Origin: Phytobacter ursingii
Lineage (GTDB): Bacteria; Pseudomonadota; Gammaproteobacteria; Enterobacterales; Enterobacteriaceae
DNA: 64,000 nucleotides
Assembly (NCBI GenBank): GCA_901456055.1
Contig: CABDWT010000002.1
Span: 372,001-436,000 of the forward strand
Reading direction: 5' to 3'
Shown piece after piece: positions 29,508-39,585 of this stretch; positions within the stretch are counted from its first letter, which is position 1; each line of letters starts with the position of its first letter. The notes below the pieces were generated by a model that saw only the letters and a list, made by a program, of their open reading frames with translations, was not told the DNA's origin and did not search any database. The translations under genes were made by a program, and so were the position numbers.

Positions 29508-31937
29508 CTACGAATACTTTTTAGTGCGCCGCGTCGGCGCGGCATTTGCCGGATCGTCTGGCCAGACATGTTTCGGGTAGCGCCCTTTCATCTCTTTTTG
29601 CACTTCGCGGTATGCGCCCTGCCAGAACGCCGCTAAATCGCGTGTAATTTGCAGCGGACGCTGAGCCGGCGAAAGCAGCTCCAGCACCAGCGCAATGCGC
29701 CCCTGAGCGATAACAGGTGTCGTCGCCTCACCAAACATCTCCTGCATACGCACCGCCAGAGCAGGCGGATTATCTTCATGATAACGAATGGCAATCCGGC
29801 TTCCTGTCGGGACAGTGTAATGCCCAGGCAGTTCACTATCCAGACGTTGACGCAAAGGCCAGGGTAAGAAAGCTTTTAATGCTTCACCCACATCCAGCGC
29901 TTTCAGCGCACGAAGGGAATGCACGCCCCCCATTTGCGGCAACAACCAGCTTTCCAGAGAAGCAAGCAGCGAAGCGTCATCTACCGCAGGCCATGACGCT
30001 TCCGGCAACCATTTCGCCGCGCAGTGTAAACGCAGGCGTAACTGTTTCGCCTCTGGCGTCCAGTTAAGGACATCCAGCCCTTTATCGCGTATCCCGTTGA
30101 GCATCGCCTGATGCAGTTCTTCTTCCGGAAGCTTCGCCAGCGGCTGAACTTTCACCGTCAGTTGACCAATCCGGCTACGACGAAACGCCTTTAAGGTTCC
30201 CTGAGCCTCATCCCATTCCACAGAGTCAGACGTCTGAACAATGTGCGGACAGGCCGTCATTAACCGATCGATGTCCAACGGCAGCGCCAGCAAAATGCGG
30301 GCATCCGGCGACTGGCTTCCCTGTAACAATAGCGGCGCAAGCAGCCATTCATGGCGATTAAGCGCATCGTCCGTATCCAGCATTGCGCCCATTCCGTTTG
30401 CCAGTTGATACCGCCCGTCCTGGCCGCGTCTGCGCGCAATGCGGTCGGCAAAAGCGCTGGCAAGCAACGGCGCCAGCAGGTCGCTATCGGGCTCCCCTTC
30501 GGCACTTTTCAACCGCCGAATCAGTTGTCGGGCCCGCTGCTGCCAATGAGGCTGATTGCGAGAAAAAGCGCTACGCAAATCGGTGTTTCCACCGCGAGGC
30601 GGCTCTTCAAGGATGGCAGCCAGTTTCGCCGCCGTTGCTGCTTCATCCGCACTGCTGGCGCTCGCTAACATCGCGGCAAGGCGCGGATCGTTACCTAACG
30701 ATGCCATTTTTTTCCCGAATGGCGACAGGCGATCGCCTTCAAGCGCCCGCAGTTGCGTCAACAACCGCTTCGCTGCGGCAAGATTAGTCGCCGGCGGTAA
30801 ATCCAGCCAGTTAAGTTGCGACGGATCCTGACATCCCCACTGTAACAGCTCCATAAAAAGGCCAGACAAATCGCTTTGTAAAATCTCCGGCTCGCTCTGC
30901 GCCGCCGCCCTTTCGGCCTGTTCTTTGCCTGTCAGATGCAGGCAGATACCCGGCTCAAGACGTCCGGCACGCCCGGCACGCTGCGTCATCGACGCCTGGC
31001 TCACGCGCTGAGTGACAAGCCGGGTTAACCCTGTGCGCGAGTCAAAACGCGCCACCCGTTCCTGGGCGCTGTCCACAACCAGGCGAATGCCCTCGATGGT
31101 CAGGCTGGTCTCAGCGATATTCGTGGCCAGCACGACTTTTCTTTTCCCGACTGGCGGGGGAAGAATGGCTTTGCGTTGCTCATTGAGTGGCAGCGCCCCA
31201 TACAGCGGACAAAGCAGCACATCCTCAGCGACCCGACTGGCCAGTTGTTCCTGTACACGCTGGATTTCCCCTACCCCCGGCAAAAAAAGTAACAACGACC
31301 CCGATTGCGAACGCAGCAGCTCGGTGGTCGCCACCGCGACCGCCTCGTCAACGCGCTGATGAGAGCTTAATGCCTGATAACGCCGTTCTACCGGGTACAT
31401 ACGCCCCTCTGAAATGATCAGCGGCGCATCCGGAAGTAGCGTCTGCAGGCGACTGTTATCAAGGGTGGCTGACATGACCAGCAGTTTAAGGTCGTCGCGT
31501 AATCCCTGCTGAACATCCAGCAACAGCGCCAGCGCCAGATCGGCCTGCAGGCTACGTTCGTGAAATTCATCAAGGATCACCAGACCAACGCCGTTCAGCT
31601 CGGGATCGTGCTGGATCATTCGCGTCAGGATCCCCTCCGTCACCACTTCCAGACGCGTATTCGGCCCAATACAGGTTTGAGCTCTCATCCGGTAGCCGAC
31701 GGTGTCGCCGGGCTGCTCATTAAGCGACTCCGCCAGCCGTTGCGCAACGTTACGGGCAGCCAGTCTGCGCGGTTCAAGCAGTAAAATACGTCCGTCAATG
31801 CCGCCTTGCTGCAACAATTGCAGCGGCAGCCAGGTTGACTTCCCCGCGCCTGTTGGGGCGGTCAGCAGTACCTGGGGCGCGCGTTGTAACGCATGGAGAA
31901 GGTCGGGTAATACGGCAGCAACCGGCAGTAAGGACAC
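29508..31937 (-). CDS. hrpB: ATP-dependent RNA helicase HrpB
   Basis: DEAH-box (DExH) helicase of unclear physiological role. The product is 809 residues from GTG 31935-31937 (encoded VSLLPVAAVLPDLLHAL), with TGGAG six bases upstream; this matches the E. coli start. A further 62 in-frame codons upstream run into the thpR promoter region and are not conserved. Walker A is APTGAGKSTW, motif II LDEFHERS, motif III SATLD and motif VI QRAGRAGR, followed by the HrpB-specific C-terminal domain ending DPANAAPTRRTKKYS. Confidence 0.93.
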   Translation of the reverse strand: MSLLPVAAVLPDLLHALQRAPQVLLTAPTGAGKSTWLPLQLLQQGGIDGRILLLEPRRLAARNVAQRLAESLNEQPGDTVGYRMRAQTCIGPNTRLEVVTEGILTRMIQHDPELNGVGLVILDEFHERSLQADLALALLLDVQQGLRDDLKLLVMSATLDNSRLQTLLPDAPLIISEGRMYPVERRYQALSSHQRVDEAVAVATTELLRSQSGSLLLFLPGVGEIQRVQEQLASRVAEDVLLCPLYGALPLNEQRKAILPPPVGKRKVVLATNIAETSLTIEGIRLVVDSAQERVARFDSRTGLTRLVTQRVSQASMTQRAGRAGRLEPGICLHLTGKEQAERAAAQSEPEILQSDLSGLFMELLQWGCQDPSQLNWLDLPPATNLAAAKRLLTQLRALEGDRLSPFGKKMASLGNDPRLAAMLASASSADEAATAAKLAAILEEPPRGGNTDLRSAFSRNQPHWQQRARQLIRRLKSAEGEPDSDLLAPLLASAFADRIARRRGQDGRYQLANGMGAMLDTDDALNRHEWLLAPLLLQGSQSPDARILLALPLDIDRLMTACPHIVQTSDSVEWDEAQGTLKAFRRSRIGQLTVKVQPLAKLPEEELHQAMLNGIRDKGLDVLNWTPEAKQLRLRLHCAAKWLPEASWPAVDDASLLASLESWLLPQMGGVHSLRALKALDVGEALKAFLPWPLRQRLDSELPGHYTVPTGSRIAIRYHEDNPPALAVRMQEMFGEATTPVIAQGRIALVLELLSPAQRPLQITRDLAAFWQGAYREVQKEMKGRYPKHVWPDDPANAAPTRRTKKYS

Positions 31938-32073
31938 ACAAGGCTCCAGAGGACTCACATTGATAAGGACGGTGCCAATTGTACATGAACTGCGGCGCTT
32001 TGGAGCGCCGAAGCATTTGCGGGCGCCCGTCCGCCATTGTAGCATCGCGACAAACCCTAACTGAGTGCCTGCC

Positions 32074-32604
32074 ATGTCTGAATCGAAAAGGCTGTTTTTC
32101 GCCATCGAATTGCCCGACGCCACCCGTCAGGAGGTGGTGCGCTGGCGGGCGGAACATTTCCCACAGGATGCCGGACGGCCGGTTGCGGCAGCAAACTTAC
32201 ATCTGACCCTGGCGTTTTTAGGGGAAGTGAGTGCGGAAAAACAGCGTGCGCTGGAAACCCTGGCCGGGCGTATTCGCCAGCCGGGCTTTACGCTACAACT
32301 GGATGACGCGGGGCAATGGCTGCGTTCACGTGTTGTCTGGCTAGGTTGTCGCCAGTCACCACGCGGGCTATTGCAACTGGCGGATATGCTGCGCGCCCAG
32401 GCTTCACGTAGCGGATGCTGGCAAAGCCCGACGCCGTTTCATCCTCATATCACGCTGCTGCGCGATGCCAGTCATGCGGTCACGATACCGCCGCCGGGCT
32501 TTCACTGGACTTTTCCTGTTACAGAATTTGTCTTATATGAATCGCAGTTTGCCGCAGGACGTCTGCGTTATACGGCGTTAAACCGCTGGACGTTAAAAAC
32601 ATAA
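32074..32604 (+). CDS. thpR: RNA 2',3'-cyclic 3'-phosphodiesterase (2H family)
   Basis: Formerly LigT, a 2'-5' RNA ligase. The product is 176 residues from ATG 32074 (MSESKRLFFAIELP); a start 9 bp earlier is possible. The two signature tetrapeptides of the 2H phosphoesterase fold are present: HLTLAF and HITLLRD, each giving one catalytic histidine. Divergent from hrpB and 12 bp before sfsA. Confidence 0.95.
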   Translation: MSESKRLFFAIELPDATRQEVVRWRAEHFPQDAGRPVAAANLHLTLAFLGEVSAEKQRALETLAGRIRQPGFTLQLDDAGQWLRSRVVWLGCRQSPRGLLQLADMLRAQASRSGCWQSPTPFHPHITLLRDASHAVTIPPPGFHWTFPVTEFVLYESQFAAGRLRYTALNRWTLKT

Positions 32605-32616
32605 AAAGGATACGTC

Positions 32617-33321
32617 ATGGAATTTTCGCCCCCCCTCCGATCCGCCACGCTTATTCAGCGCTATAAGCGGTTCCTTGCCGATGTAATCACCCCAGAAGGC
32701 GAAACGCTGACAATCCATTGCCCTAATACCGGCGCAATGACCGGTTGTGCAACACCTGGCGATACGGTTTGGTATTCCACATCAGAAAATACTAAACGCA
32801 AATATCCGCATACCTGGGAATTAACGCAAACCCAACAGGGCGCCTTTATTTGCGTTAATACGCTTCGCGCTAATACGTTAACGAAGGAAGCGATCCAGCT
32901 AAACCGTCTGCCTGAGCTGTTGGGTTACAGCACACTGAAAAATGAAGTGAAATATGGTACCGAAGGCAGCAGAATTGATTTTCTGTTACAGGCGGATGGT
33001 CGCCGCAACTGCTATATTGAAGTTAAATCAGTAACGCTCGCCGAGCGGGAATGCGGTTTTTTCCCTGATGCCGTTACGCTACGCGGACAAAAACATCTGC
33101 GTGAGTTACTGAGCGTAGCGGCCAGCGGCGACCGCGCAGTTATACTGTTTGCCGTGCTGCATTCAGCCGTTGAACATTTTTCTCCAGCGCGCCATATTGA
33201 TGAGAAATACGCACGATTGCTAAAGGAAGCACAAAATCAGGGGGTAGAAATTCTGGCGGTAAAAGCGGAACTTTCTGCTACAAATATGACTCTGAGATTG
33301 CCGCTGCCTTTCACGATATAG
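32617..33321 (+). CDS. sfsA: DNA-binding protein / sugar fermentation stimulation protein SfsA
   Basis: Conserved 234-residue protein that in E. coli increases maltose metabolism when overproduced. The N-terminal half is an OB-like fold ([31 protein letters not shown]); the C-terminal half is a PD-(D/E)xK nuclease-like core, with [11 protein letters not shown] and [10 protein letters not shown] carrying the Asp and Glu-x-Lys. Its biochemical function is unproven. It follows thpR closely. Confidence 0.95.
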   Translation: MEFSPPLRSATLIQRYKRFLADVITPEGETLTIHCPNTGAMTGCATPGDTVWYSTSENTKRKYPHTWELTQTQQGAFICVNTLRANTLTKEAIQLNRLPELLGYSTLKNEVKYGTEGSRIDFLLQADGRRNCYIEVKSVTLAERECGFFPDAVTLRGQKHLRELLSVAASGDRAVILFAVLHSAVEHFSPARHIDEKYARLLKEAQNQGVEILAVKAELSATNMTLRLPLPFTI

Positions 33322-33492
33322 GGCAGCCATTGACTAATAAGTGTTCTGGTCGCGTGCGCAAATACGCTTTTCCTCACAGGCTTGTCAAGTGTTACGTTTA
33401 GATATTTGCCATCCGGAAAAGCATCTGCTATTTATAGCGGCCTGATTTTCCCCCAACACGGGGATCGATAGTGCGTGTTAAGGAGAAGCAAC

Positions 33493-33948
33493 ATGCAAGA
33501 AGGGCAAAACCGTAAAACATCGTCCCTGAGTATTCTCGCCATCGCTGGGGTGGAGCCGTATCAAGAGAAACCGGGCGAAGAGTATATGAATGAAGCCCAG
33601 CTGGCGCACTTCAGGCGTATTCTTGAAGCGTGGCGTAATCAACTCAGGGATGAAGTCGATCGCACCGTCACCCATATGCAGGATGAAGCAGCTAACTTCC
33701 CGGACCCGGTAGATCGTGCCGCACAGGAAGAAGAGTTCAGCCTCGAACTGCGTAACCGTGACCGCGAGCGTAAACTGATCAAAAAGATCGAAAAAACGCT
33801 AAAAAAAGTTGAAGACGAAGATTTCGGCTACTGCGAATCCTGCGGTGTTGAAATCGGCATTCGCCGCCTGGAAGCGCGTCCGACCGCTGACCTGTGCATC
33901 GATTGCAAAACACTGGCGGAAATCCGCGAAAAACAGATGGCGGGTTAA
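33493..33948 (+). CDS. dksA: RNA polymerase-binding transcription factor DksA
   Basis: Binds the secondary channel of RNA polymerase and, with ppGpp, represses rRNA and ribosomal protein promoters and activates amino-acid promoters. The product is 151 residues from ATG 33493 ([11 protein letters not shown]), behind AAGGAG. A coiled coil (about 33-108) has the tip Asp residues in [12 protein letters not shown]. The zinc site is CESC...CIDC (about 114-138). The same length as in E. coli. Confidence 0.98.
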   Translation: MQEGQNRKTSSLSILAIAGVEPYQEKPGEEYMNEAQLAHFRRILEAWRNQLRDEVDRTVTHMQDEAANFPDPVDRAAQEEEFSLELRNRDRERKLIKKIEKTLKKVEDEDFGYCESCGVEIGIRRLEARPTADLCIDCKTLAEIREKQMAG

Positions 33949-34074
33949 TTCGCTTCTGGCCGACAATCGGTCACCCCCTCAGACGGCGCAGCGCTGATTC
34001 CAGCCTGCGCCTTCAAATCATGCTGTGCTATAGTCGGGGAAAATTTCCCGTATTGTCGGCGTTTCCCGTTCTTT

Positions 34075-34971
34075 ATGTCTGACTCTCACTATATCGGGCG
34101 CTTTGCGCCATCACCGTCCGGTGAACTCCATTTTGGCTCGCTGATTGCCGCACTGGGTAGCTACCTGCAGGCGCGCGCGCAGCAGGGTATCTGGCGAGTA
34201 CGTATCGAAGATATTGATCCCCCGCGTGAAGTCCCCGGCGCCGCAGACACCATCCTGCGCCAGCTTGAGCATTACGGCCTGTGCTGGGACGGAGACGTGC
34301 TCTGGCAATCACAACGTCATGAGGCCTACCGCGAGGCGCTGGACTGGCTTCATACCCAGGGGCTGAGTTACTACTGCACCTGTACGCGGGCGCGTATTCA
34401 GAGCGAGGGGGGCATCTATGACGGCCATTGCCGTCGCGCTAATAATGGCCCGGAAAATGCGGCTGTGCGTCTGGTACAACAACATCCTGTGCTCCATTTT
34501 CATGACAGACTGCGCGGCGAACTCTGTGCGGATGAAAAACTGGCGCGCGAAGATTTTATTATTCATCGCCGGGATGGCCTGTTTGCCTATAATCTCGCCG
34601 TCGTGGTTGACGATCATTTTCAGGGCATCACGGAAATTGTGCGCGGCGCGGATTTAATTGAACCCACGGTGAGGCAAATTTCGCTGTACCAACAATTTGG
34701 CTGGCCGGTACCGCAGTATGTCCATCTGCCGCTGGCGTTAAATGCAGAGGGGAACAAACTCTCCAAGCAAAACCACGCGCCCGCCTTGCCCGGCGGCGAT
34801 CCTCGCCCCATAATAATCAGGGCGTTACAATTCTTAAACCAGAGCGCAACAAATGAGTGGCAGGATCTCAGCGTCGATGATTTATTGAAAAATGCGGTGG
34901 TGAACTGGACGCTCGCCGATGTGCCCATTGCAGTGGATGTGAATACGGCATTCTCAAACGCCTCGCGCTGA
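34075..34971 (+). CDS. gluQ: Glutamyl-Q tRNA(Asp) synthetase
   Basis: Attaches glutamate to queuosine 34 of tRNA(Asp). A GluRS catalytic domain without an anticodon-binding domain, 298 residues. The HIGH-like motif is [12 protein letters not shown] and the KMSKS-like motif KLSKQN. Zinc ligands are CTC followed by Tyr and Cys in GGIYDGHCR. It lies behind dksA at 126 bp, a conserved pairing in gammaproteobacteria. Confidence 0.96.
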   Translation: MSDSHYIGRFAPSPSGELHFGSLIAALGSYLQARAQQGIWRVRIEDIDPPREVPGAADTILRQLEHYGLCWDGDVLWQSQRHEAYREALDWLHTQGLSYYCTCTRARIQSEGGIYDGHCRRANNGPENAAVRLVQQHPVLHFHDRLRGELCADEKLAREDFIIHRRDGLFAYNLAVVVDDHFQGITEIVRGADLIEPTVRQISLYQQFGWPVPQYVHLPLALNAEGNKLSKQNHAPALPGGDPRPIIIRALQFLNQSATNEWQDLSVDDLLKNAVVNWTLADVPIAVDVNTAFSNASR

Positions 34972-35026
34972 GCTATGATTAGCCGCTATTTTTTTGTCCT
35001 GACGTTTGACACTACCGAGGTGCACT

Positions 35027-36424
35027 ATTTTTACCCGAGTCGCTAATTTTTGCCGAAAGGTGCTAAGCCGCGAAGAGAGCATGGTCGTTGAGGCTATCGT
35101 ACAACCTCAGATGACGGTTATCCCGCGTGAACAGCACGCTATTTCACGCAAAGATATCAGTGAAAATGCGCTCAAGGTCCTCTACCGCCTGAACAAAGCC
35201 GGTTATGAGGCTTATCTCGTCGGTGGTGGCGTGCGTGATTTATTGCTGGGCAAAAAACCAAAAGATTTTGACGTCACAACGAACGCCACGCCGGACCAGG
35301 TGCGTAAATTATTCCGCAACTGCCGCCTGGTGGGTCGCCGTTTCCGCCTCGCCCACGTTATGTTTGGGCCAGAAATCATCGAAGTCGCGACCTTTCGTGG
35401 TCATCACGAAGATACCGAAGCCGACCGCACCACGTCTCAGCGTGGGCAGAATGGCATGTTGCTGCGCGACAATATTTTCGGCTCTATCGAAGAAGACGCC
35501 CAGCGTCGCGATTTCACCATTAACAGTCTTTATTACAGCGTAGCTGACTTCAGCGTACGTGATTATGTCGGCGGCATGCGCGATCTGGAAGAAGGCGTCA
35601 TTCGCCTGATTGGGAACCCTGAAACCCGCTATCGCGAAGACCCGGTACGCATGCTGCGTGCGGTGCGTTTCGCCGCCAAGCTGGGGATGGCGATCAGCGC
35701 GGAGACCGCCGAACCCATTCCTCGTCTGGCCGCCCTGATCAACGACGTTCCTCCTGCGCGCCTGTTTGAAGAGTCGCTGAAATTACTGCAGGCGGGCTAT
35801 GGTTTTGATACCTACACCCTGCTACGTGAATACAATCTCTTCCAGCCCCTGTTCCCAACCATCAGCCGCTTCTTCACCGAAAACGGTGACAGCCCGATGG
35901 AACGCATCATTGCTCAGGTACTGAAAAACACCGATACCCGCATTCACAACGATATGCGCGTTAATCCGGCGTTTTTGTTTGCCGCTATGTTCTGGTATCC
36001 GCTGCTGGAAACCGCACAGCGTATTACCCAGGAAGGCGGCCTTGCGTATTACGACGCCTTTGCGCTTGCCATGAATGATGTGCTTGATGAAGCCTGCCGT
36101 TCACTGGCCATTCCGAAACGCATCACCTCGCTGATTCGCGATATCTGGCAGCTCCAGTTGCGTATGTCCCGCCGTCAGGGTAAACGCGCGTGGAAACTGA
36201 TGGAGCATCCAAAATTCCGTGCGGCTTACGATCTGCTGGCCCTGCGTGCCGAGGTGGAAAACAACGGAGAACTGCAGCGCCTGGTGAAATGGTGGGGAGA
36301 ATTTCAGGTTTCCGCACCGCCGGAGCAGAAAGATATGCTTGACGACCTTGGCGATGAACCCGCTGTTCGTCGTCGTCACCGCCGACCGCGCAAACGCGCG
36401 CCGCGCCGTGAAGGCAGCGCGTAA
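35027..36424 (+). CDS. pcnB: Poly(A) polymerase I
   Basis: Adds 3' poly(A) tails that mark RNAs for decay and sets ColE1 plasmid copy number. The product is 465 residues if initiated at the AUU codon 35027-35029 (encoding [14 protein letters not shown]). The frame contains no ATG or GTG before residue 14; a TTG at 35006 lacks a ribosome site, whereas GAGGTG lies just before the AUU. AUU initiation is established for E. coli pcnB. The nucleotidyltransferase motif is [20 protein letters not shown] and the basic C-terminus [18 protein letters not shown]. folK follows. Confidence 0.95.
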   Translation: MFTRVANFCRKVLSREESMVVEAIVQPQMTVIPREQHAISRKDISENALKVLYRLNKAGYEAYLVGGGVRDLLLGKKPKDFDVTTNATPDQVRKLFRNCRLVGRRFRLAHVMFGPEIIEVATFRGHHEDTEADRTTSQRGQNGMLLRDNIFGSIEEDAQRRDFTINSLYYSVADFSVRDYVGGMRDLEEGVIRLIGNPETRYREDPVRMLRAVRFAAKLGMAISAETAEPIPRLAALINDVPPARLFEESLKLLQAGYGFDTYTLLREYNLFQPLFPTISRFFTENGDSPMERIIAQVLKNTDTRIHNDMRVNPAFLFAAMFWYPLLETAQRITQEGGLAYYDAFALAMNDVLDEACRSLAIPKRITSLIRDIWQLQLRMSRRQGKRAWKLMEHPKFRAAYDLLALRAEVENNGELQRLVKWWGEFQVSAPPEQKDMLDDLGDEPAVRRRHRRPRKRAPRREGSA

Positions 36425-36493
36425 TATCATCCCATTCAGGCCTGCCGCGTGCAGGCCTGATGCTATACAGAAACGAAAAACGCAGGAGCCAGT

Positions 36494-36979
36494 ATGTCCC
36501 CGACCCTTTGCTATATCGCCATCGGCAGTAATCTCGCATCGCCTCTGGAACAGGTAAAGGCAGCGCTGGACGCCCTTGGAGAGATCCCGCAAAGCCGCGT
36601 GGTCGCTGTCTCCTCGTTCTACCGCACGCCTCCGCTTGGCCCGCAGGATCAGCCCGACTATCTGAATGCCGCTGTCGCGCTGGAAACCACACTTGAAGCC
36701 GACGCGCTGCTCGACCATACCCAGCGTATTGAACTGCAGCAGGGGCGCGTGCGCAAAGCCGAGCGCTGGGGGCCACGCACGCTGGACCTGGACATCATGC
36801 TGTTTGGCGATCAGGTCATTCAGACACCGCGTCTTACCGTTCCTCACTACGACATGAGAAATCGCGGCTTTATGCTATGGCCGTTATTTGAAATTGCTCC
36901 TGCGCTGGTCTTTCCTGATGGCGTGACGCTGGCCGCTGCCCTTACAGAATGCGCAGCGGACAAACCTGCCTTGTGGTAA
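36494..36979 (+). CDS. folK: 6-hydroxymethyl-7,8-dihydropterin pyrophosphokinase
   Basis: Folate synthesis: transfers pyrophosphate from ATP to hydroxymethyl-dihydropterin. 161 residues (E. coli 159). Motifs AIGSNLASPLEQV, SSFYRTPPLGPQDQPDYLNA and the signature RWGPRTLDLDIMLFG with the two Mg-binding Asp. The last about 15 residues (AALTECAADKPALW) diverge from E. coli. It is 69 bp after pcnB. The next gene is panB, with no fimbrial genes between. Confidence 0.96.
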   Translation: MSPTLCYIAIGSNLASPLEQVKAALDALGEIPQSRVVAVSSFYRTPPLGPQDQPDYLNAAVALETTLEADALLDHTQRIELQQGRVRKAERWGPRTLDLDIMLFGDQVIQTPRLTVPHYDMRNRGFMLWPLFEIAPALVFPDGVTLAAALTECAADKPALW

Positions 36980-37096
36980 AACGCTTTTCTGGCGCATCTG
37001 ATGTGATCGGTGTTAAACGATTGCCTAAAATCATTGTTCACCTGAACGTTGCTGTTAGAATGCGCCAGAATTCGTTTTTAGCCATCAGGAAACGTT

Positions 37097-37888
37097 ATGA
37101 AACCCACCACCATCTCCTGGCTGCTTAAGTGCAAACAGGAAAAGAAACGCTTCGCTACCATCACAGCCTACGATTACAGCTTCGCTAAACTGTTTGCCGA
37201 AGAAGGCATCAACGTGATGTTAGTTGGCGACTCGTTAGGGATGACGGTACAAGGTCATGATTCCACCCTGCCAGTGACGGTAGACGACATTGCCTATCAC
37301 ACGCGCGCAGTGCGTCGTGGCGCCCCTCATTGTTTGCTGCTGGCCGACCTGCCGTTTATGGCGTACGCCACCCCGGAGCAGGCATTTGAAAACGCCGCCG
37401 CCGTGATGCGTGCCGGGGCCAACATGGTAAAAATCGAAGGCGGTCGCTGGCTGAGTGACACGGTAAAAATGCTCACCGAACGCGCTGTGCCGGTATGCGG
37501 GCATTTGGGGCTAACACCGCAGTCCGTGAATATCTTCGGAGGCTATAAAGTTCAGGGGCGCGGCGATGCCGGCCAAACATTGCTGGACGATGCGCTGGCG
37601 CTGGAAGCCGCAGGCGCACAGTTGCTGGTTCTGGAATGTGTGCCGGTCGAGCTGGCAAAGCGCGTCACGCAAGCGCTGACTATTCCGGTAATTGGTATCG
37701 GCGCAGGCAACGTCACAGACGGCCAGATTCTGGTGATGCACGACGCCTTCGGCATTACCGGCGGCCATATCCCAAAATTTGCGAAAAACTTTCTGAGCGA
37801 GGCTGGCGACATGCGCGCTGCCGTGCGCCAGTATGTTGCCGATGTTGAGTCCGGGATTTACCCGGGCGAAGAACACAGTTTCCATTAA
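37097..37888 (+). CDS. panB: 3-methyl-2-oxobutanoate hydroxymethyltransferase
   Basis: First step of pantothenate synthesis: ketoisovalerate to ketopantoate with methylene-THF. 263 residues, E. coli length 264. Motifs [40 protein letters not shown] (Mg-binding Asp) and the signature [11 protein letters not shown]. It has its own AGGAAA ribosome site and is 12 bp before panC. Confidence 0.98.
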   Translation: MKPTTISWLLKCKQEKKRFATITAYDYSFAKLFAEEGINVMLVGDSLGMTVQGHDSTLPVTVDDIAYHTRAVRRGAPHCLLLADLPFMAYATPEQAFENAAAVMRAGANMVKIEGGRWLSDTVKMLTERAVPVCGHLGLTPQSVNIFGGYKVQGRGDAGQTLLDDALALEAAGAQLLVLECVPVELAKRVTQALTIPVIGIGAGNVTDGQILVMHDAFGITGGHIPKFAKNFLSEAGDMRAAVRQYVADVESGIYPGEEHSFH

Positions 37889-37899
37889 GGAGTGCCGTT

Positions 37900-38766
37900 G
37901 TGTTGATTATCGAAACCCTGCCGCTGCTGCGCCAGCATATCCGCAGAGCGCGTCAGGAAGGAAAACGGATTGCGCTGGTGCCTACGATGGGCAACCTGCA
38001 CGATGGCCATATGACGCTGGTTGAGGAAGCCAAAACCCGGGCAGATGTGGTCGTAGTGAGCATCTTCGTCAACCCGATGCAGTTTGATCGCGCCGACGAT
38101 CTGGCGCGCTATCCGCGTACCCTGCAAGAAGATTGCGAAAAGCTGAATAAACGAAAAGTAGATTTTGTTTTCGCTCCTGCGCCGAATGATATTTATCCGC
38201 AGGGTACGGACACGCAAACCTATGTGGATGTTCCGGGCATCTCCACCATGCTTGAAGGCGCAAGCCGCCCCGGGCATTTTCGCGGAGTATCCACCATCGT
38301 CAGCAAGCTCTTTAATCTGGTCCAGCCGGATGTCGCCTGCTTTGGCGAGAAGGACTATCAGCAGTTGCAGTTGATCCGCAAAATGGTTGCCGATATGGGC
38401 TACGACATTGAGATTGTCGGGGTACCGACCGTACGTGCGAAAGACGGCCTGGCGCTCAGCTCACGTAACGGCTATCTCACTGCCGAGCAACGCAAAATCG
38501 CACCCGCGCTAAGCAAAATCATGAATGCAATGGCGGCAAAACTGCAGGCTGGCGAGCGTAATCTTGACGAGATCATCGCCCTGGCTGAACAGGAGCTGAA
38601 TGACGCAGGTTTGCGTGCGGATGATATTCAGATCCGCGATGCAGACACGCTTCTGGAACTTGCGCAGACCAGCAAACGCGCGGTGATTTTGATGGCCGCA
38701 TGGCTGGGCCAGGCGCGTCTTATCGACAATAAAGTGGTTGAACTCCCCCCCGTAGACAGGGGTTAA
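37900..38766 (+). CDS. panC: Pantothenate synthetase
   Basis: Ligates pantoate and beta-alanine with ATP. 288 residues from GTG 37900 (encoded [12 protein letters not shown]), with AAGGAG ahead. It belongs to the nucleotidyltransferase superfamily: [14 protein letters not shown] (HxGH) and [13 protein letters not shown] (KMSKS-like). It is slightly longer than the E. coli protein (283) because of the C-terminal tail [10 protein letters not shown]-12 yadD is absent after it. Confidence 0.97.
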   Translation: MLIIETLPLLRQHIRRARQEGKRIALVPTMGNLHDGHMTLVEEAKTRADVVVVSIFVNPMQFDRADDLARYPRTLQEDCEKLNKRKVDFVFAPAPNDIYPQGTDTQTYVDVPGISTMLEGASRPGHFRGVSTIVSKLFNLVQPDVACFGEKDYQQLQLIRKMVADMGYDIEIVGVPTVRAKDGLALSSRNGYLTAEQRKIAPALSKIMNAMAAKLQAGERNLDEIIALAEQELNDAGLRADDIQIRDADTLLELAQTSKRAVILMAAWLGQARLIDNKVVELPPVDRG

Positions 38767-38769
38767 AAA

Positions 38770-38786
38770 ACGGGCAATACTGCCCT
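38770..38786 (+). terminator. Hairpin after panC
   Basis: GGGCA-ATAC-TGCCC followed by TGTTATCT, 4 bp after the panC stop. The remaining 110 bp before panD hold further GC-rich inverted repeats. Confidence 0.55.
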
Positions 38787-38895
38787 GTTATCTGCCTGGT
38801 CTGGCGCTGTCGCCGGGCCGGGAAAATCTGGCCGGACAGCCAAATGCGGCCCGGCGATATACCTGTATTTCGTTACGCCATTAAAGGTAGAAGTT

Positions 38896-39276
38896 ATGAT
38901 TCGCACTATGCTGCAAGGCAAGCTCCACCGCGTCAAAGTGACACAGGCCGACCTGCATTACGAAGGTTCCTGCGCGATTGACCAGGATTTCCTTGAGGCG
39001 GCTGGTATCCTGGAATACGAAGCCATCGATATTTACAACGTCACCAACGGTAAGCGCTTTTCCACCTATGCTATCGCCGGTGAACGTGGTTCCCGCATTA
39101 TTTCGGTCAACGGCGCCGCAGCGCATTGCGCTGATGTTGGCGATATCCTGATCATCGCAAGCTATGTCACCATGCCGGATGAACAAGCGCGTAGCTGGCA
39201 ACCGAAAGTCGCCTATTTTGACGGTGACAATGAGATGAAACGCACGGCAAAAGCAGTACCGGTGCAGGTGGCATAA
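38896..39276 (+). CDS. panD: Aspartate 1-decarboxylase proenzyme
   Basis: Makes beta-alanine for panC. The 126-residue proenzyme self-cleaves between Gly24 and Ser25 ([10 protein letters not shown]), leaving a pyruvoyl group on the alpha chain. All conserved residues (Lys9, Tyr58, Arg54 region NGKRFSTY) are present. Same length as E. coli. In enterobacteria cleavage is promoted by PanM/PanZ, encoded elsewhere. Confidence 0.98.
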   Translation: MIRTMLQGKLHRVKVTQADLHYEGSCAIDQDFLEAAGILEYEAIDIYNVTNGKRFSTYAIAGERGSRIISVNGAAAHCADVGDILIIASYVTMPDEQARSWQPKVAYFDGDNEMKRTAKAVPVQVA

Positions 39277-39292
39277 GTCATCCGGCGGTAAA

Positions 39293-39570
39293 GCATGATT
39301 GCCCCAATCAGGGGGAGAAGGCGTTATTGATGCAGTCAGTCTGGACACGGACAGCGCACAGAAACCGGAGCGTACGCGCAGTACGTGAGGATTTCGAGCA
39401 CTGCCCGGGTTCAAAATGACAAATAAAATAGCATCATTGCCCCAATCAGGGGGAGAAGGCGTTATTGATGCAGTCAGTCTGGACACGGACAGCGCACAGA
39501 AACCGGAGCGTACACGCAGTACGTGAGGATTTCGAGCACTGCCCGGGTTCAAAATGACAAATAAAATAGC
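39293..39570. repeat. Two tandem copies of a 138-bp intergenic repeat
   Basis: The unit 39293-39430 is followed directly by 39431-39570, with two mismatches seen (GCATGATT versus GCATCATT at the start, GTACGCGCAG versus GTACACGCAG inside). Each unit contains a CGTAC-n5-GTACG stem and ends AAAATGACAAATAAAATAGC. A minus-strand open frame of 223 codons through it is internally repetitive and unlikely to be a gene. It fills most of the 309-bp panD-yadE gap. Confidence 0.95.
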
Positions 39571-39585
39571 CTTATACCCCTGATT

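Noticed and set aside
38881-39552. 223-codon minus-strand frame through the tandem repeat and panD
   Set aside because: Its N-terminal half is the same translated repeat twice and the rest is panD antisense; no ribosome site.
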